Shown here: positions 9,479 to 18,835 of the stretch, piece by piece
Layout of the letters: every line of letters begins with the position of its first letter
Position numbering within the stretch: the first letter of the stretch is position 1
NCBI RefSeq assembly: GCF_041355105.1
Contig: NZ_JBFUPK010000004.1
Coordinates: 123,296-187,295 of the forward strand
DNA: 64,000 bases
Direction of reading: 5' to 3'
DNA from: Terriglobus sp. RCC_193
Lineage (GTDB): Bacteria; Acidobacteriota; Terriglobia; Terriglobales; Acidobacteriaceae
Notes under the pieces: generated by a model
What the model saw: the letters and a program-made list of their open reading frames with translations, nothing else
Told to the model about the DNA's origin: nothing
Database searches by the model: none
Made by a program: the position numbers and the translations under genes

Positions 9479-10010
9479 TGCGATAGCGGATGGTGCCTTC
9501 TTCCGCGCCTTCGCCATCGAAACGCATGCCACACTTCTTCATTACACGAATCGATTCCTGCATCGCTGGAAAGGTATGCGCAATCACGCTGTGCACGCCC
9601 TGCGCGGACAGCAGTCGCAGCACCGCCCGCGTCGCTTCCGTGGCATAGCCGTTGCGCTGCCACGGTTTCAGGATGGCGTATCCCGTCTCGGCTTCGTTTG
9701 CGCCTGTCGAAAACGCTCCCACTGTTCCAATCAAAACCGGTTCCGGCAGGGGAAGCACCACGTAGCGATTCCATCCAATCGTTTCAGGATGCTCCGCGAA
9801 CTGCTTGCGAAAGAAATCGAAGACGTGCGGTTCCCAGTTGCTGTCAGGCCACTCATGCGGAATACGCGCTTCAAGACGCGCAGCAAGTGCGGTATAACTG
9901 GCAGTTTCCGCATCCAGCAGCTCCGGTGTAATGGCCACAAGGCGCAGCCGCGCCGTAAAAATGTCCGATGTATTCAAGCGGTTGTCTCCATCAGGATGGG
10001 TTGCGGACAA
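9459..10010 (-). CDS. GNAT family N-acetyltransferase
   Basis: A 183-residue protein of the RimJ/RimL-like GNAT branch. LETxRLxLxxxT-like opening (FTARLRLVAITPE) and the acetyl-CoA loop KPWQRNGYATEATRAVLRLL are visible, followed by the NxxSIRVMKKCGMRFDG segment usual near the end of the domain (here MQESIRVMKKCG). The acceptor, protein or small molecule, is not predictable. Its last 20 bases overlap the end of ntrX on the opposite strand. The gene before it on the minus strand ends about 110 bases away, so it may have its own promoter. Confidence 0.88.
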   Translation of the reverse strand: MSATHPDGDNRLNTSDIFTARLRLVAITPELLDAETASYTALAARLEARIPHEWPDSNWEPHVFDFFRKQFAEHPETIGWNRYVVLPLPEPVLIGTVGAFSTGANEAETGYAILKPWQRNGYATEATRAVLRLLSAQGVHSVIAHTFPAMQESIRVMKKCGMRFDGEGAEEGTIRYRITLPSS

Positions 10011-10120
10011 AGGTCATCACATGCACCGCGAAGAAGCGGAGCGTGCGAAATCACTTAGCGGCAGGAGACAGTCATAGGCGCGAAGCAAGCATAGCAGAGG
10101 AGGAAAGAGCAGGGTGATAC

Positions 10121-10432
10121 TCAGCCAGCCGCCTCATAAGCTTTTCGCAGTCGCTCCAATGCTGCGCCCAGTTCCTTGTCGCTGGCAACAGGGAAGATAT
10201 CCCACTTGTGCGTGTTGCCGGCAATGGGCTTCTGACGTCGCAGTGCAATTGAGTTCGGGTTCTCAATCGCTCGCGTGGCTGGCAATAGCGCGAAGATGGC
10301 GTCTTTGCGATACAGACTCACCATGCCGAACATCTTGCCGCAGCGTGTGCCCGGCCATGTCCGCGCCTCGTGTTCCAGCATCACGGAGCGGCGACGCATC
10401 TCGTCGGAAACAGCAGGGAACTTAGGCCTCAT
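10121..10432 (-). CDS. small protein coupled to era, TfoX/YjbR-like in part
   Basis: A 103-residue protein. The central CGKMFGMVSLYRKDAIFALL resembles the glycine-rich beta-strand of the TfoX N-terminal domain, and the end is a charged helix (KELGAALERLRKAYEAA). The ATG at 10432 lies inside the last codons of era, with an 11-base overlap, so the two genes are translationally coupled. A longer frame reaches 10501 but is antisense-like and buried in era. Function unknown; a role with Era in ribosome maturation is possible only by position. Confidence 0.65.
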   Translation of the reverse strand: MRPKFPAVSDEMRRRSVMLEHEARTWPGTRCGKMFGMVSLYRKDAIFALLPATRAIENPNSIALRRQKPIAGNTHKWDIFPVASDKELGAALERLRKAYEAAG

Positions 10433-11498
10433 GCTCTTTCTTAAACGCCTGCGAAACCTGCAACGATTCCAACTGACGCCGCCAGTCCAGCTCTTCCACA
10501 AAGCCCTTCTTCGAGCGCCAGTCTTCCTTCACCTTCACAAACAGTTCCAGGAAAACGCGCGTGCCCAGGAGAGTTTCGATCTCTTTACGGGCTGCGGTGC
10601 CAATCTGTTTCAGCATGGCGCCCTGCTTGCCAATGAGGATGGCCTTTTGCCCGCTGCGTTCGACGAAGATGGCTGCGGCAATCTTCGTTACCGGCAGCTT
10701 CGGTTCTTCGCCCTTCTTCGGCTTGCGCTGCGGCCCCGGCTCTTCCCACTTCTCCACCACAACGGCGGAGGCATAAGGAACTTCCTCGCCGGTGAAGAGC
10801 AGAATTTTTTCGCGGATCAGCTCTGCTGCAAGGAAGCGCATCGGCTGATCGGTGAGTTGGTCTTCAGGGAAATAGCGGTTCGCTTCCGGAAGACGCTCCA
10901 CAATGCGATCCAGCAGAGTATCCAAACCGTCCTTCTTTGCGGCCGAGATCAGTACCGTGTCCGTGAAAGCGAACTTCGTCGTCCAGTGTGTAATCAGCGG
11001 AAGAAGGTCTTCACGCCTTACCAGGTCAATCTTGTTGAATACAAGAACCACCGGGCACTCCACGTTGCGCAACATGCTCAACGCAAACGCATCTTCCGCA
11101 GCGCTCAGCGCTTTCTTGTCTTCACCCGGCGAAGGCGATTTGCCTTCCACGCGCGGCGCGGGCTCGTGAATGCGATGCGTCGCATCCACAAGGAACAGCA
11201 CCACGTCGCGGCTTTCCAGCGCATCGTGGACTTCCTGCATCATGCGGCGGTCAAGCTGCGTGCTGGGCTTATGCACGCCCGGTGTATCGACCAGAACAAT
11301 CTGCGCAGCAGGCAGAGCTTCACGGCTTTTCGTCTTCGACCGTGCCGGCTGTTCCAGAACGCCCAGGATGCGTGTGCGCGTGGTCTGCGCTTTATGCGTG
11401 ACGATAGCCAGCTTCTCTCCAAGGAGAGCGTTCAGCAGGGTGGACTTGCCTGCGTTGGGGCGACCGATAATAGAGACGAAACCTGCGCGAAATGCCAT
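10422..11498 (-). CDS. era: GTPase Era
   Basis: A 358-residue Era: G1 GRPNAGKST at residues 12-20, G3 DTPG at 71-74, G4 NKID at 155-158, and a C-terminal KH domain with GKQGAMLKQIGTAARKEIE. Era binds the 3' end of 16S rRNA and helps 30S assembly at the inner membrane. It is about 55 residues longer than usual because of two insertions in the G domain, near residues 51-64 and 111-140, both Lys/Pro/Ser rich, plus a Lys-rich segment near 250 before the KH domain. The catalytic motifs remain intact. The next gene starts within its 3' end. Confidence 0.95.
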   Translation of the reverse strand: MAFRAGFVSIIGRPNAGKSTLLNALLGEKLAIVTHKAQTTRTRILGVLEQPARSKTKSREALPAAQIVLVDTPGVHKPSTQLDRRMMQEVHDALESRDVVLFLVDATHRIHEPAPRVEGKSPSPGEDKKALSAAEDAFALSMLRNVECPVVLVFNKIDLVRREDLLPLITHWTTKFAFTDTVLISAAKKDGLDTLLDRIVERLPEANRYFPEDQLTDQPMRFLAAELIREKILLFTGEEVPYASAVVVEKWEEPGPQRKPKKGEEPKLPVTKIAAAIFVERSGQKAILIGKQGAMLKQIGTAARKEIETLLGTRVFLELFVKVKEDWRSKKGFVEELDWRRQLESLQVSQAFKKEHEA

Positions 11499-11547
11499 CT
11501 CTTCCAGTGTATGCCGCAGCGCATCTCATGGTGCAGGAGAACTCGAA

Positions 11548-12087
11548 ATGGACTGGAATCTGCTGACACAACCCGTTCTGCCGCCAGATGATCTCGCCCG
11601 CTCGCTCGTGTTGGCTTTGTCCGATGACGGTTCCCTCCCGCATATCGGCATTGTGGGCGATACCTACACCATCCTGCTTGGCAGGAAAGATACCGCAGGT
11701 CGATTCTGCCTGATTGACATGCACATCCCGCCCGGCGGCGGTCCCGGCCCGCATCGCCATGACTTCGAGGAGACCTTCATCCTGATGGATGGTGAACTGG
11801 AGTTTGTCTTCCGAGGAGAGGCTAAGACCGCACGCTCGGGAGAAACCGTACACATTCCGGCCAATGCGCCGCACGTCTTCCGCAATGCGTCGTCGAAGCC
11901 GGTGCGGCTTCTTTGTCTGTGTTCTCCCGCCGGGCAGGAGGAGTTTTTTCTGCAGCTTGGCGTGCCAGTGAAGAGCCGTATAGAGGCGCCTCCCAGGCCG
12001 ACGCCCGAACAGGACGAACTGTTTCGCAGAAAGGCTGCCGAACTAGCTCCGAAATACAAAACAGAGTTGTTGCACAGCCCGGAATAA
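11548..12087 (+). CDS. single-domain cupin protein
   Basis: A 179-residue protein with both cupin motifs: GPGPHRHDFEETFILMDGE (His, His, Glu metal ligands) near residue 75 and GETVHIPANAPHVFRN (last His ligand) near residue 105. The conserved ligands indicate a metal-binding beta-barrel, as in small dioxygenase, isomerase or ligand-sensing cupins; substrate unknown. CAGGAGA at 11534-11540 lies 7 bases before the ATG, which fixes the start, although the frame is open further upstream. It stands alone between the divergent era and the convergent CorC-like gene. Confidence 0.85.
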   Translation: MDWNLLTQPVLPPDDLARSLVLALSDDGSLPHIGIVGDTYTILLGRKDTAGRFCLIDMHIPPGGGPGPHRHDFEETFILMDGELEFVFRGEAKTARSGETVHIPANAPHVFRNASSKPVRLLCLCSPAGQEEFFLQLGVPVKSRIEAPPRPTPEQDELFRRKAAELAPKYKTELLHSPE

Positions 12088-12094
12088 ACCAGCT

Positions 12095-13393
12095 TTAGTT
12101 CTCGGTAAGGTCCTCGGGCGGCAGCAGGCTCACGCGCACGCGCTTCACCAGCCGCGATGTGGCATTGACCACTTCCAGCCGCAACCCGTCTTCTTCAATT
12201 ACTTCACCGGGATGCGGAATATGTCCGGCAAGCTCCGAAACAAGACCGCCCACGGTGCTGGCTTCCAGATCGGTGCGCATCCGCAGCGGCTCGCGCTCGT
12301 CCTCGTCGGCATCTTTCTGCAGCAGGTCGCGAAGCTTCGCAACATCCATGCTGCCGGGCACAATCCATGAACCGTCTTCTTCTTCCAGCACTTCCGCATC
12401 TTCATCGTGTTCGTCTTCAATGTTGCCCACGATGGCTTCAATCAAATCTTCAATCGTAACCAGTCCTGCAACGCCGCCGTATTCATCAATCACGATGCGC
12501 ATGTGCTGCTTCTCGCTCTGCATCTCGCGCAGCAGCTCGTTAACTTTCTTTGGCTCAGGCACAAACGCCGCAGGCCGTTGCATCTCTCGCACTGTGCGGG
12601 TGTTCGCATCCACGTCGGTGATCTGCAGCAGGTCATGCGCAAAGGCAATGCCGGTGATCTCATCCACGGTGTCGCGATAAACCGGCACGCGTGAGAATGC
12701 ATTCTCATTCAGCGCTGCGGTGAACTCTGCCAGTGTCATGCTCTCCGGCACGGTGAACATCTCTGGCCGCGGCGTCATCACCTCGCGCACCACCATGTCG
12801 CCAAACTCCACCACGCTGCGCACCAGTGCGCGGTCACTCTCCTCCAGGATGCCTTCTTCTTCACCGGCTTCCAGCAGAGCGTCCACACCTTCGTCGGGAT
12901 GTTCCTCTGCTTCTTCGTTGTCCGGCTCGGCCAGCGAAACGATGGATTCCAGCAGCCCCAGCGTCAGCGTCAACGGCAGGACCAGGTAGAACAGCACCTG
13001 CAACGGAATACGCGCATTGGAAACCCAGTCGCCACGGGTACGTGCAAACAGCACCTGCGGCAACATGCGATCAAACACAATGATGATCAGCGCAAGCTCT
13101 ACTACCGTCTCTGCATACGCAGGCCATCCACCGCCCACATGTGCGCGGTGCACGCCCAGAATCAGGGCAAGCAGAGCCAATGAACCCTGCCGAAGAATGG
13201 AGGCAGACAGCGCAACCGAATCGCGTGAAAGCCCAAATCGCGGCTCCATGCGCTCTGTCCATGCATCCAGATTTTCCTGGTATTCGCGAGCAAGGAACTT
13301 GCCCATCTCGCTGTACACGCGATCCGCGTACGACGACAGTGTGAGCACCGCCAACAACAGCACGATGGAGAACAGGAAGAGAAGAGGGCTCAT
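12095..13393 (-). CDS. CorC/HlyC family protein with CBS pair
   Basis: A 432-residue protein. The N-terminal 145 residues carry about four hydrophobic segments (CNNM/DUF21-like), followed by an acidic linker, then a CBS pair (VMTPRPEMFTVPESMTL near 208 and MRIVIDEYGGVAGLVTIEDL near 300) and a C-terminal transporter-associated CorC_HlyC domain. Proteins of this type act in magnesium or cobalt efflux and appear next to ybeY in many genomes. The gene overlaps the end of ybeY by 4 bases, so phoH, ybeY and this gene form the usual conserved cluster. Confidence 0.9.
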   Translation of the reverse strand: MSPLLFLFSIVLLLAVLTLSSYADRVYSEMGKFLAREYQENLDAWTERMEPRFGLSRDSVALSASILRQGSLALLALILGVHRAHVGGGWPAYAETVVELALIIIVFDRMLPQVLFARTRGDWVSNARIPLQVLFYLVLPLTLTLGLLESIVSLAEPDNEEAEEHPDEGVDALLEAGEEEGILEESDRALVRSVVEFGDMVVREVMTPRPEMFTVPESMTLAEFTAALNENAFSRVPVYRDTVDEITGIAFAHDLLQITDVDANTRTVREMQRPAAFVPEPKKVNELLREMQSEKQHMRIVIDEYGGVAGLVTIEDLIEAIVGNIEDEHDEDAEVLEEEDGSWIVPGSMDVAKLRDLLQKDADEDEREPLRMRTDLEASTVGGLVSELAGHIPHPGEVIEEDGLRLEVVNATSRLVKRVRVSLLPPEDLTEN

Positions 13394-13914
13394 CTCTGCG
13401 TCCCCTTCGCCGAGCTTTTCTTTGCTGCTGTCTTCTTCGCTTTTGTTACCGCGCGTTTCTTAGGAGCAGACAGTGTGCGTTCAATCAGTCCTGTCGGCAG
13501 TTTCAGCTTTTCGCGCAGCTCCGCTTCCAGTGCGCGCATCTCGCCCTTGTCGGTTTCGTGGTCGTATCCGGCCAGATGCAGAACGCCGTGCAGCATCAGC
13601 GTTCGCAGTTCATCTTCCAGCGAATGCCCGTGTTCGTCCGCCTGCCGCTGCGCTGTATCTAACGAGATGGCAAGATCGCCTGCGTAGCCTTCTTCATTTT
13701 CAAAAGCAGGGAAGCTCAAAACATCGGTGGGTTTGTTCTTGCCGCGGAAGTTGCGATTCAGTTCTTTCAATCGCGCGTCGTCCGCCAGCAGCACGGTCAC
13801 TTCGCCGTCCAGCCCGGCGGCTTTTTGCGCACGTTTCAGAAAACGTGAAAGTGCCGCCTTCTGCAGCGAAGGTTGTGTGCCATCCGTTCGACTCGGAGGT
13901 TCTGTAACGATCAA
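13390..13914 (-). CDS. ybeY: endoribonuclease YbeY
   Basis: A 174-residue protein with the zinc-binding signature HGVLHLAGYDHE (His109, His113, His119) and the family segment PTDVLSFP near residue 62. YbeY is a metal-dependent RNase needed for 16S rRNA 3' end maturation and ribosome quality control. The last 25 residues are a Lys/Ala-rich basic tail (KKTAAKKSSAKG) not found in the E. coli protein, possibly for RNA or ribosome binding. It overlaps the downstream CorC-like gene and follows phoH. Confidence 0.95.
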   Translation of the reverse strand: MIVTEPPSRTDGTQPSLQKAALSRFLKRAQKAAGLDGEVTVLLADDARLKELNRNFRGKNKPTDVLSFPAFENEEGYAGDLAISLDTAQRQADEHGHSLEDELRTLMLHGVLHLAGYDHETDKGEMRALEAELREKLKLPTGLIERTLSAPKKRAVTKAKKTAAKKSSAKGTQR

Positions 13915-13929
13915 TGCGCCTCGCGTACT

Positions 13930-13969
13930 AAAGAGAAAACAGACAGGAGAGGGAAACTCCCTCTCCTGT
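13930..13969 (-). terminator. Strong hairpin between phoH and ybeY
   Basis: ACAGGAGAGGGA at 13943-13954 pairs perfectly with TCCCTCTCCTGT at 13958-13969 around a 3-base loop. On the minus strand GTTTTCTCTTT follows, so it can end phoH transcription and may separate it from ybeY. Confidence 0.65.
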
Positions 13970-13994
13970 TCATGCTACCTGTTCTGATGCGAAG

Positions 13995-15026
13995 TTACTG
14001 CGTTTTGCGCACGGTCGGCTTCGTTTCTGTTGCCGGAACGTCGATGCCGCCTTCCAGCCCCAGCGAAAGCTGCTGCTCACGCTGATGTGTCTCGTAGGCA
14101 CGAACAATGCGTTGCACCAGGTTATGGCGCACCACATCCTTGTCTTCAAAGTGACAGAAGCCTACGCCCTCCACGCCATCCAGCACGCCCAGGGCTTCCA
14201 GCAGTCCGCTTCGTTTCGGATTGGGCAAGTCAATCTGCGTCAGGTCGCCGGTGATGACGGCCTTGCTGTTCATACCCAGGCGCGTCACGAACATCTTCAT
14301 CTGTTCGTTGGTCGTGTTCTGCGCTTCGTCCATGATGATGAAGGCGTTGGACAAGGTACGGCCACGCATAAAGGCCAGCGGGGCCACTTCAATGATGCCT
14401 TTTTCCAGCAGCTTATCCACGCGCTCTTTTTCCAGCAGATCGTAGAGCGCGTCATACAGCGGACGCAGATACGGGTCGACCTTTTCCTGCAACGAACCAG
14501 GTAAGAAACCTAACCGTTCGCCTGCTTCCACAGCAGGGCGCACCAGGATAATGCGCTCCACCTTCTTCGCCATCAGCGCGCTTGCAGCCATCGCCACGGC
14601 AAGATACGTTTTGCCCGTACCGGCAGGACCAATGCCAAAGGTCATGTCGTTCTGCTCAATGGCCTCGACATACTTTTTCTGGTTGGCCGAACGCGGATTC
14701 ACCATGCGCTTCACGCCGTTGGCGGTGCGTTGACGACCACTGTCCACAAGCTGTTTCAGGCTGGATGATGGGTCGGCCACGGCCAGCTTCACCAGTGCGT
14801 GGAGTTCCGGTCCGGCCAGCGACACACCGCTGCGACGCAGAGCTTCAAAGTCCTCGAAGATGCGTTCCACCAGCGCCACGTGCTCGTCCGTTCCTTCCGC
14901 AAGCAGGCCGTTCGATCGCAGATCGATCGATACGTCCAGCTCCCTCTCCATCCACCGCAGGTTTTCGTCACGAAGCCCGAACAGAGCTTCCGTATGGGGC
15001 GTGATTTCGAGCAGGATCTTGGCCAA
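13995..15026 (-). CDS. phoH: PhoH-like ATPase
   Basis: A 343-residue PhoH family protein: an N-terminal KH-like region, Walker A GIGPAGTGKTYLAVAMA near residue 132, and Walker B IIMDEAQNTTNEQ near 230. PhoH proteins are P-loop ATPases often placed beside ybeY and linked to RNA metabolism. The start is a TTG (rc of 15024-15026) with GGAGG 11 bases upstream; the only nearby upstream ATG runs into a stop. The next in-frame Met is about 25 residues in, which would cut the conserved N-terminus. Confidence 0.92.
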   Translation of the reverse strand: MAKILLEITPHTEALFGLRDENLRWMERELDVSIDLRSNGLLAEGTDEHVALVERIFEDFEALRRSGVSLAGPELHALVKLAVADPSSSLKQLVDSGRQRTANGVKRMVNPRSANQKKYVEAIEQNDMTFGIGPAGTGKTYLAVAMAASALMAKKVERIILVRPAVEAGERLGFLPGSLQEKVDPYLRPLYDALYDLLEKERVDKLLEKGIIEVAPLAFMRGRTLSNAFIIMDEAQNTTNEQMKMFVTRLGMNSKAVITGDLTQIDLPNPKRSGLLEALGVLDGVEGVGFCHFEDKDVVRHNLVQRIVRAYETHQREQQLSLGLEGGIDVPATETKPTVRKTQ

Positions 15027-15338
15027 TGTGCGCTATGCCTCCATGGGTCTGGGGTGCGTTGAATTTAAATTTACTTGCCAGGAATTAGATGCAGGAGAGG
15101 CCTCGACCGACTGAGTTCCACGCACCACGGGAATGCGGTGTCTGGTGGAACGGATCGAATTGGCGAGTATCACCAAATCAGTCGAAGTTGCGCTGAGAAT
15201 AGCGCTGTGACACACCATCGTCAAGCAACAAAACAGCAAAAAAGCCATGAACAACCGAAGATTCCGGCATCCTGTGCAAAAGAAGGGCCGGAACCCTTTC
15301 GGGTCCCGGCCGGGGAGTCGGTGGTTCCGTGAACGTCC
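15027..15338. other. Gene-free stretch between phoH and the first receptor gene
   Basis: It holds the phoH leader, an imperfect inverted repeat (TTCCAC near 15116 with GTGGAA near 15148) and the receptor terminator at 15286-15311. No credible gene is seen. Confidence 0.6.
15286..15311 (-). terminator. Terminator of the first receptor gene
   Basis: GGCCGGAACCC pairs with GGGTCCCGGCC around TTTC with one A-C mismatch; TTCTTTTGCA follows on the minus strand. Confidence 0.7.
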
Positions 15339-18300
15339 TTAGAAGGTGAGGCGTCCGGCAAGCTGGATCTGACGCTGTGCGCCCAGGCCCACCTGGTTGC
15401 CCACGGTAGCGGAGTACGTACCGAAGTTCGTACCTGCACCATTTGCGCCTGTGCCCACTGAGAAGGCTGTTCCAGGCTGTGCGCCACCGGTTGCAGTCGA
15501 CGGAATGACCTGTGCCAGACGAACATTGCCAGGGTTGGCAAAATTCGGGTGGTTCAGGATGTTGAAGGCGTCTGCCGTGAACTTGAAGTGGAAGCGTTCT
15601 GTCAGGGCAAATTCCTTCTGCAGGGTCATATCCAGCTGGGTCAGGCTCGGACCGCTGATATCGTTACGACGCTGGTTGCCGAAGGTACCCGCCGCCGGCG
15701 TGGTGAAGGCGGCAGGGTTCAGGTACTGCAGGCCGTTCTTCAGGTACGGGTTTACGCCCGGCACACGGTTAGGACGGCGCACGTTACGGCTGTTGCCGCC
15801 ACCCGGCACGTTCTGCACAGCGGTGGTCTGCACCACGCCGCCCACAACGATGGGGTTGGAGAAGGTCTGGCCAGCGTACGCTGTACCGGCATTGCCAACG
15901 TAGGCAACGTCAGGACGCGTGATCAGCACATCGATCGGCACGCCCGTGTGGAAGTTGACGATGCTGCCGATCTGCCATCCACCCACAACCGAGTTGCCAA
16001 TGCTGCCTAGGTCAAACGACTTGCCCTTGCCCACCGGAATATCGAACAGAACAGTCGCATTCAGGCTGCTGCGGATGTCGTTGATGCCGCGACCGTACTC
16101 AGGCGTCTGTCCGTAGATCTGGAGAGGTTCCTGGGCGGTAGTGGCTTCGTTCGATCCTGAAGAGGTGCCGAGTTCCTTTGCCCACGTGTACTGCAGGCCC
16201 AGCGACAGACCGCTGGTGAAGCGGCGCTGCAGCGAGGTCTGCAGCGAGTGGTACTGGTCCACGCCGCCGCTGGTCTTGTAATCGACTTCCGCGAAGCGGT
16301 TGCCGAATTGGCGGATGGCCGTGCCTGCGCCGGTCGTTGGGTTGGTGGTCACATTGGTGATCAGGTTAGTGATGGAGCGCAGGAACAGGTTGCGTCCCGT
16401 CGATCCCACGTAACCGACCATGAATTGCATGTTGCCCGGCAACTGCTGCTGCACGCTGGCGGTGTAGCTGACGATCTTCTCCGGCACCTTGTAATTCGGA
16501 GCATACGCACGCGGCTGGTAGCCCAGCGTTGGCGAATTGATGTCGTAGTTGGCGTAGACGTCTGTCTGCGGATTGATCGGGTAAACCTTACCGCTGGTGG
16601 CCGTGCCGCCCGTGTTGGTGAAGGTACGGGTCACACGATCGTTGGCTTCCGGCTGAATCTGATCTTCCGTCTGGCCAGGTCCGAAGTACCATCCGCCGCC
16701 AAGACGGAAGACGGTCTTCTCATGCAGCATGGTCGGAGCGTACGTCAGGCCAAGGCGCGGCCCGAAGTTCTGTGTGCTCTTGAACCAGTCACCCTTATAG
16801 CCGGGGTAAATGGTTCCTGCAACCATGTCGAACACCACGTTCTTGTTACGCACTTCGTGCAGCGGCGAGTAGTACTCGTAGCGCAGACCGTAGCTTAGCG
16901 TGAGGTTCGGCTTGATCTTCCACTCGTCCTGCGCGTAGGCAATGTAGTAGCTCTGTTTCACCTGTGCATTGCCACTCAAACCGGTGAACGGGCTCTTGTC
17001 GCTCAGCGTGCCGTAGAACTGGATCTGGTCGGGCACGTTGTTCGCAAAGTTTGTGAACGAGTTGTAGGTGTACGTGGTGCCGCCAACCTGGTCGTTATAG
17101 AGCGACAGCGGACGGATCTCAACACCGTACTTGGTGTTGTGGTTGCCAACCACGTAGCTGAAGTTGTCGATGTACGAATAGCTCTGGCCGGTATACGGAG
17201 CGCCCACACCGTTGAACGAACTGGACAGCGAGATCAGCGAGCCAACGTTGGTCAGACCGGCAATCGCGATACGCGAGGAGCTCAGGTCCACGCCGCCCGT
17301 CGGTCCGGCAACGCCCTGTACGCGCATCTTGATGCCGTTGTAGCCGAACTTTGTTTCGTTGAAGACACGCGACGACCAAACCTGGTTCAGGGCCAGCACA
17401 GCGTTCTGCGGCACTTCCACCTGGTTAAAGCGGCTCAGCGAGGCGTCCTGCACCTGCGACGACACACCCTGATCACGGTTGTAGCGCGCATACAGATTGA
17501 AGCGGTCGTTGAAGTGATAGTCAAAACGGATATGACCGAAGTCTTCCTGGATGCGATTCTGGCCAACGTTGATAAGGCCTGCCGCGCCATTGTTGGCGAT
17601 AGGGAAGGCTGCCAGCAGGGGCCGGAGCGCCGGGTTAGTCACCTGTGCGCGCTGTGCGGCGCTCAACGTGGTGGACGAGTAGGGAACTGCCCAGCCCTGG
17701 CGAAGACCCTCATACACGGCGGCGAAAAACAGCTTGTCCTTGATGATGGGACCCGCAAGCGAACCGCCAAACTGGTTCAGACGAAACTTCGGCGTGTTGT
17801 TCGGAGCGTTGCGGCGATTGAAGTAGTTGCGCGCGTCGAAGAAGTCATTACGGACGTATTCGAAGGCCGAACCGTGCAGCTGGCTGGTGCCGCTCTTGGT
17901 CACGAAGCTGATCTGGCCGCCGGTGCCGGTGCCAAGTTCTGCCGGGTAGTTCGATGAGTCCACGCGGAACTCCTGCACAGCTTCCAGCGATTGCTGCAGG
18001 CGGAAGAGGGACGGAAGTTCGCCGTTCAGGTTACCCGGGGAGGTATCGATGATGCTGGTGGCTTCAATGCCGTCCAGGCGGATAATGTTCTGCTCCACAG
18101 CGCGACCGGAGAAACGGATGTCGCCGAATGCGCCAGTGCCGGTGTTGGTGGCGCCAGGTGTCAGCAGGTAGAGCTGCGAAATCTGACGGCCATTGATCGG
18201 CAGGTTCTTAATTTCGCGCTCGGGAACGTTGGCGCCAATCTTTGCCGACGAGGTATCCAGATCAACCAGACTGCCCGCATTTACCGTTACGGAAGTCTCC

Positions 18301-18650
18301 GCGCCGGCAACGCCTACGGCGAAATTTTTCGTAACTTCCTGTCCAACGGCCAGCACCACGTTTTTGTTCTCGGCATTGGCGAAGCCAGCCGCCGTGATCA
18401 GCACGTCATAGGTTCCAGGCTGTAGCGACACGGCAACGTACAGGCCATCTCCGTTGGTGGTCACCACGCGCTCCTGCCCCGTCGCCAGGTTGCGGATGCT
18501 GATGGATGCATTGGAAACGGCAGCGCCGCTCGGGTCGGTTACGGTACCGGTGAGCCGTGCCGTGGTGGTCTGTGCTCCAGCGGCTGCAGCGGAAAGGCAC
18601 GCAACCAATGCGATGCGCGCGGGAAAATGGAAAAACTTATCAGGCCTCAT
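15339..18650 (-). CDS. Oar-like TonB-dependent receptor with carboxypeptidase-regulatory domain
   Basis: A 1103-residue outer-membrane protein. It has a signal peptide ending near AAAGAQ (about residue 26), a carboxypeptidase-regulatory Ig-like domain (LTGTVTDPSGAAVSNASISI to about residue 110), a plug with LPINGRQISQLYLLTPG and RLDGIEATS near 150-205, and a long beta-barrel ending in an aromatic residue (LAGRLTF). Such receptors import large substrates, often glycans or peptides, in soil Acidobacteriota; the ligand is unknown. No TonB box can be assigned with confidence. It is monocistronic with a terminator behind it, and divergent from the SMR-like gene. Confidence 0.9.
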   Translation of the reverse strand: MRPDKFFHFPARIALVACLSAAAAGAQTTTARLTGTVTDPSGAAVSNASISIRNLATGQERVVTTNGDGLYVAVSLQPGTYDVLITAAGFANAENKNVVLAVGQEVTKNFAVGVAGAETSVTVNAGSLVDLDTSSAKIGANVPEREIKNLPINGRQISQLYLLTPGATNTGTGAFGDIRFSGRAVEQNIIRLDGIEATSIIDTSPGNLNGELPSLFRLQQSLEAVQEFRVDSSNYPAELGTGTGGQISFVTKSGTSQLHGSAFEYVRNDFFDARNYFNRRNAPNNTPKFRLNQFGGSLAGPIIKDKLFFAAVYEGLRQGWAVPYSSTTLSAAQRAQVTNPALRPLLAAFPIANNGAAGLINVGQNRIQEDFGHIRFDYHFNDRFNLYARYNRDQGVSSQVQDASLSRFNQVEVPQNAVLALNQVWSSRVFNETKFGYNGIKMRVQGVAGPTGGVDLSSSRIAIAGLTNVGSLISLSSSFNGVGAPYTGQSYSYIDNFSYVVGNHNTKYGVEIRPLSLYNDQVGGTTYTYNSFTNFANNVPDQIQFYGTLSDKSPFTGLSGNAQVKQSYYIAYAQDEWKIKPNLTLSYGLRYEYYSPLHEVRNKNVVFDMVAGTIYPGYKGDWFKSTQNFGPRLGLTYAPTMLHEKTVFRLGGGWYFGPGQTEDQIQPEANDRVTRTFTNTGGTATSGKVYPINPQTDVYANYDINSPTLGYQPRAYAPNYKVPEKIVSYTASVQQQLPGNMQFMVGYVGSTGRNLFLRSITNLITNVTTNPTTGAGTAIRQFGNRFAEVDYKTSGGVDQYHSLQTSLQRRFTSGLSLGLQYTWAKELGTSSGSNEATTAQEPLQIYGQTPEYGRGINDIRSSLNATVLFDIPVGKGKSFDLGSIGNSVVGGWQIGSIVNFHTGVPIDVLITRPDVAYVGNAGTAYAGQTFSNPIVVGGVVQTTAVQNVPGGGNSRNVRRPNRVPGVNPYLKNGLQYLNPAAFTTPAAGTFGNQRRNDISGPSLTQLDMTLQKEFALTERFHFKFTADAFNILNHPNFANPGNVRLAQVIPSTATGGAQPGTAFSVGTGANGAGTNFGTYSATVGNQVGLGAQRQIQLAGRLTF

Positions 18651-18835
18651 GCTTCTGAGGATTCCGTCTGCGCGTTGCCCAATGTTTACAGTGGGATGAA
18701 TGTACGGTTACAAAGGGTGGGATTGCTGGGAAATTTTCCGGCCGATAGTCATCCGTCAACAAAGTTTTCGCTAACTGAACCTGCGTATTCAGCGTCCCCG
18801 CCGGAAGCCGGATGCGAACATAAGAGCATAAAAGT

